Notes under the pieces: model-generated
The model's database searches: none
Told to the model about the DNA's origin: nothing
The model's input: the letters and a program-made list of their open reading frames with translations, nothing else
Program-made: the position numbers and the translations under genes
Shown here: positions 62,097 through 64,000 of the stretch, piece by piece
How the letters are laid out: each line of letters starts with the position of its first letter
Numbering within the stretch: position 1 is the stretch's first letter
Origin: Pteria penguin
Taxonomy: Eukaryota; Mollusca; Bivalvia; Pterioida; Pteriidae
Assembly (NCBI GenBank): GCA_035048485.1
Contig: CM068587.1
Coordinates: forward strand, 50,810,001-50,874,000
Direction of reading: 5' to 3'
Length of the DNA: 64,000 nt

Positions 62097-63889
62097 GGCG
62101 ATCCGATTTCGCCATATTTATTTATAATCTGTGCAGAGATACTTTCAATAAAAATACGCAATAACCCGAAAATCAAAGGTATAACTATTGATAAGTTAGA
62201 ATATAAGATATCTCAATATGCAGATGATACGTCTCTTATTTTAAAAGGTGGTGAAGAATCTTTATCAGAATCTTTATTAGCTCTTAAATGGTTTGAATCT
62301 AATTCTGGTTTAAAAGTTAACTTTGATAAAACACAATTAATTTGGATAGCTAATAAAATATATAGTAATGACATAATGTGTGATGAATGGAATCTCTTGT
62401 GGGGGAAAAGTAGATTTAAACTCCTAGGGATAGATTTTGATGTTAACTTAGATAATATCTGTCTTTTGAATTATAGAAAAAGAATAACAAAAATAAATTC
62501 TATTATAAAACAGTGGGAAAAAAGAAAGCTTACTCCCATAGGATATATAACCGTAATAAAAACACTTATTATTTCTCAGCTAAATCATTTATTTTTATCT
62601 TTTCCAAATCCATCTAAAAATATAATAAATGAGCTCAATAATATATTCTTTCAATTTTTGTGGCAGAAGAAACCAGATAAAATAGCTAGAGATATTATGT
62701 GTAAATCAATTTTGGAGGGAGGTTTAAATATGATAGACTTAAAAGCATATATTGTAGCACTTAAAACAACATGGATCCGAAGAATTCTTAATCAAGAGGG
62801 CATATGGCAAAATCTGTTATTGCATAATATAAAACTAAATTTACTTCTCAATTGTGGAACTGATTACATTAAATATTGTATAAATAAAATAAGTAACCAA
62901 TTTTGGAAAGATGTTTTACAGGCATGGGAAATATTAATTGATAAGCAAAAAGTATACGACAACAATAAAGATTTAAGTATAGAAAGATTTATCCAAAGCG
63001 AACTCTGGTTTAATGAAAATATACAGATAGGGGGAAGAAGTGTGATGTATGAAAAATGGTATGCCAAAAATATAATATTTATTAATGATCTCTTAAAAGA
63101 TAATGGTCAATTTCACACCTTTGAAGAATTTCAACAAACATTTAATATTCCAGAGGCAAATTTCTTAGAATATAATGGAATTATTGCTGCAATTAAGAAA
63201 GTAATGAATAATAACATTAGACATATTGAATGTAAAATTCATGGTCCATGGATTATAGATAAATTAAAATATATTTTGAAAAATAATCAGGATCAAAAGA
63301 TATGTATGAAGTTGTAAAGTGTAACAATATTGTACCTAAATCACAGAAAAATGGGAAGATATCTTTAATAATATAGATCAAAATGAGTGGAGAAACATTT
63401 ATAGAAAACCTTTTGATATAACCAAAGATTCACAATTGTTATGGTTTCAATTTAGAATAAATCACTTTGCTCTATCTACAAACAAATCTGCTTTCAAAAT
63501 AGGAATTCATGATAGTCCTTTATGTACCTTTTGTAATAGACAGGAAGAATCTATCATTCATTTATTATGGGAGTGTGATTATACTAAACAACTTTTAGAG
63601 AAAATTGAAGATTGGTTATTTCAATTTTCCATAGACTTAATATTAGATTAAAAAAAATGTCATTCTTGGAGTAAGTAATTTAAGCAGGATAAATGCATTA
63701 ATGCTTTTATATATAAAATATCATATATACACAATGAAATGTAAAAGAACTTTGCCTACTGAAATGTCTGTGAAACTTCTACTCAGGAAAATAGTCTTTA
63801 TATATCAATGTATATCTGTTAAACAACAACAACAACCAGATAATTTTAATACTAACTTAGAAAAATGGAAGTTAGCTTTAGAAATATAG
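62096..63889 (+). mobile_element. 5'-truncated LINE (L1/Tx1-like) ORF2 fragment, frameshifted
   Basis: Begins within the reverse-transcriptase domain at KGDPISPYLF (the RQGDP motif). The catalytic YADD is at 62217-62228, followed by SNSGLKVNFDKTQ and GGLNMIDLKAY, as in L1/Tx1-type enzymes. The C-terminal part has LLWFQFRINHFALSTNKSAF and a zinc-knuckle-like CTFC-x8-H-x4-C (about 63520-63575). Reading frame changes near 63306, 63345 and 63648, after which it ends at TAG 63887-63889. The endonuclease and the first half of the polymerase are missing. The frameshifts make it inactive; codon use is very AT-rich. The 3' end of the element is beyond or near the window edge. Confidence 0.9.
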
Positions 63890-64000
63890 ATCTACTAATT
63901 AAATGTTACTTTCTACGACATATATATGTACTTATGTACATTGTAGAGATTTTTACATGTGCAATGCTTTTCTTGACATATTTATATTAATATGAAGTTA
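63890..64000. other. LINE 3' UTR or flank
   Basis: AT-rich, with no poly(A) tail or repeat visible before the window ends. Confidence 0.3.

Overview
This is eukaryotic nuclear DNA, AT-rich and packed with repeats. Very long TA, AAT, GTAT and CA microsatellites, tRNA-derived SINEs, a 5'-truncated LINE and single-exon B-box/coiled-coil/propeller (TRIM-like) genes point to an invertebrate, most likely a bivalve mollusc. That assignment is inferred from the gene family and repeat types; no marker gene settles it. Nothing looks prokaryotic: there are no operons, rRNA genes or CRISPR arrays.

The window is a nest of segmental duplications. Half 1 (about 3.1-33.4 kb) and half 2 (about 42.1-62.1 kb) carry the same modules in the same order and orientation. 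(i) A diverged B-box gene block: 4.27-5.72 kb and 43.08-44.54 kb. (ii) A module with SINE copies and a reverse-transcriptase remnant: 9.6-13.3 kb and 46.1-51.06 kb, with a partial third copy at 18.2-19.8 kb. (iii) A nearly identical block of about 11.5 kb with a second B-box gene and a spliced cysteine-rich gene: 21.9-33.4 kb and 51.07-62.1 kb. Half 1 also has a 60-bp satellite array (14.9-16.65 kb). Between the halves (35.1-39.3 kb) is a third copy of the cysteine-rich gene, the only one in which I find a transmembrane exon.

Gene content is low. Of four B-box genes, all on the minus strand, only 52029-53480 is intact. The others have lost the start codon (4270-5724), gained a stop at codon 26 (43078-44535), or have a one-base frameshift plus two lost zinc ligands (22856-24308). 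A fifth B-box locus seems to have been deleted at 14184-14227, leaving a 36-bp filler copied from nearby. The cysteine-rich gene has a signal peptide, a small 8-Cys ectodomain, one TM helix and a short tail, a layout like a small TNF-receptor-type protein. It is spliced, so open reading frames alone do not show it; all three copies look damaged.

Mobile DNA includes a 1,135-bp inverted-repeat element with a TGTAC target duplication and an exact empty site in the paralogous copy, a SINE with a 15-bp target duplication, a LINE ORF2 fragment abutting an (AAT)n tract, an older YIDD-type reverse-transcriptase remnant, and an unnamed interspersed repeat of about 230 bp. Many longer open frames here are by-products of repeats. 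Because half 1 and half 2 differ much like two alleles of a highly heterozygous animal, an assembly (haplotig) origin for the most recent duplication cannot be excluded.
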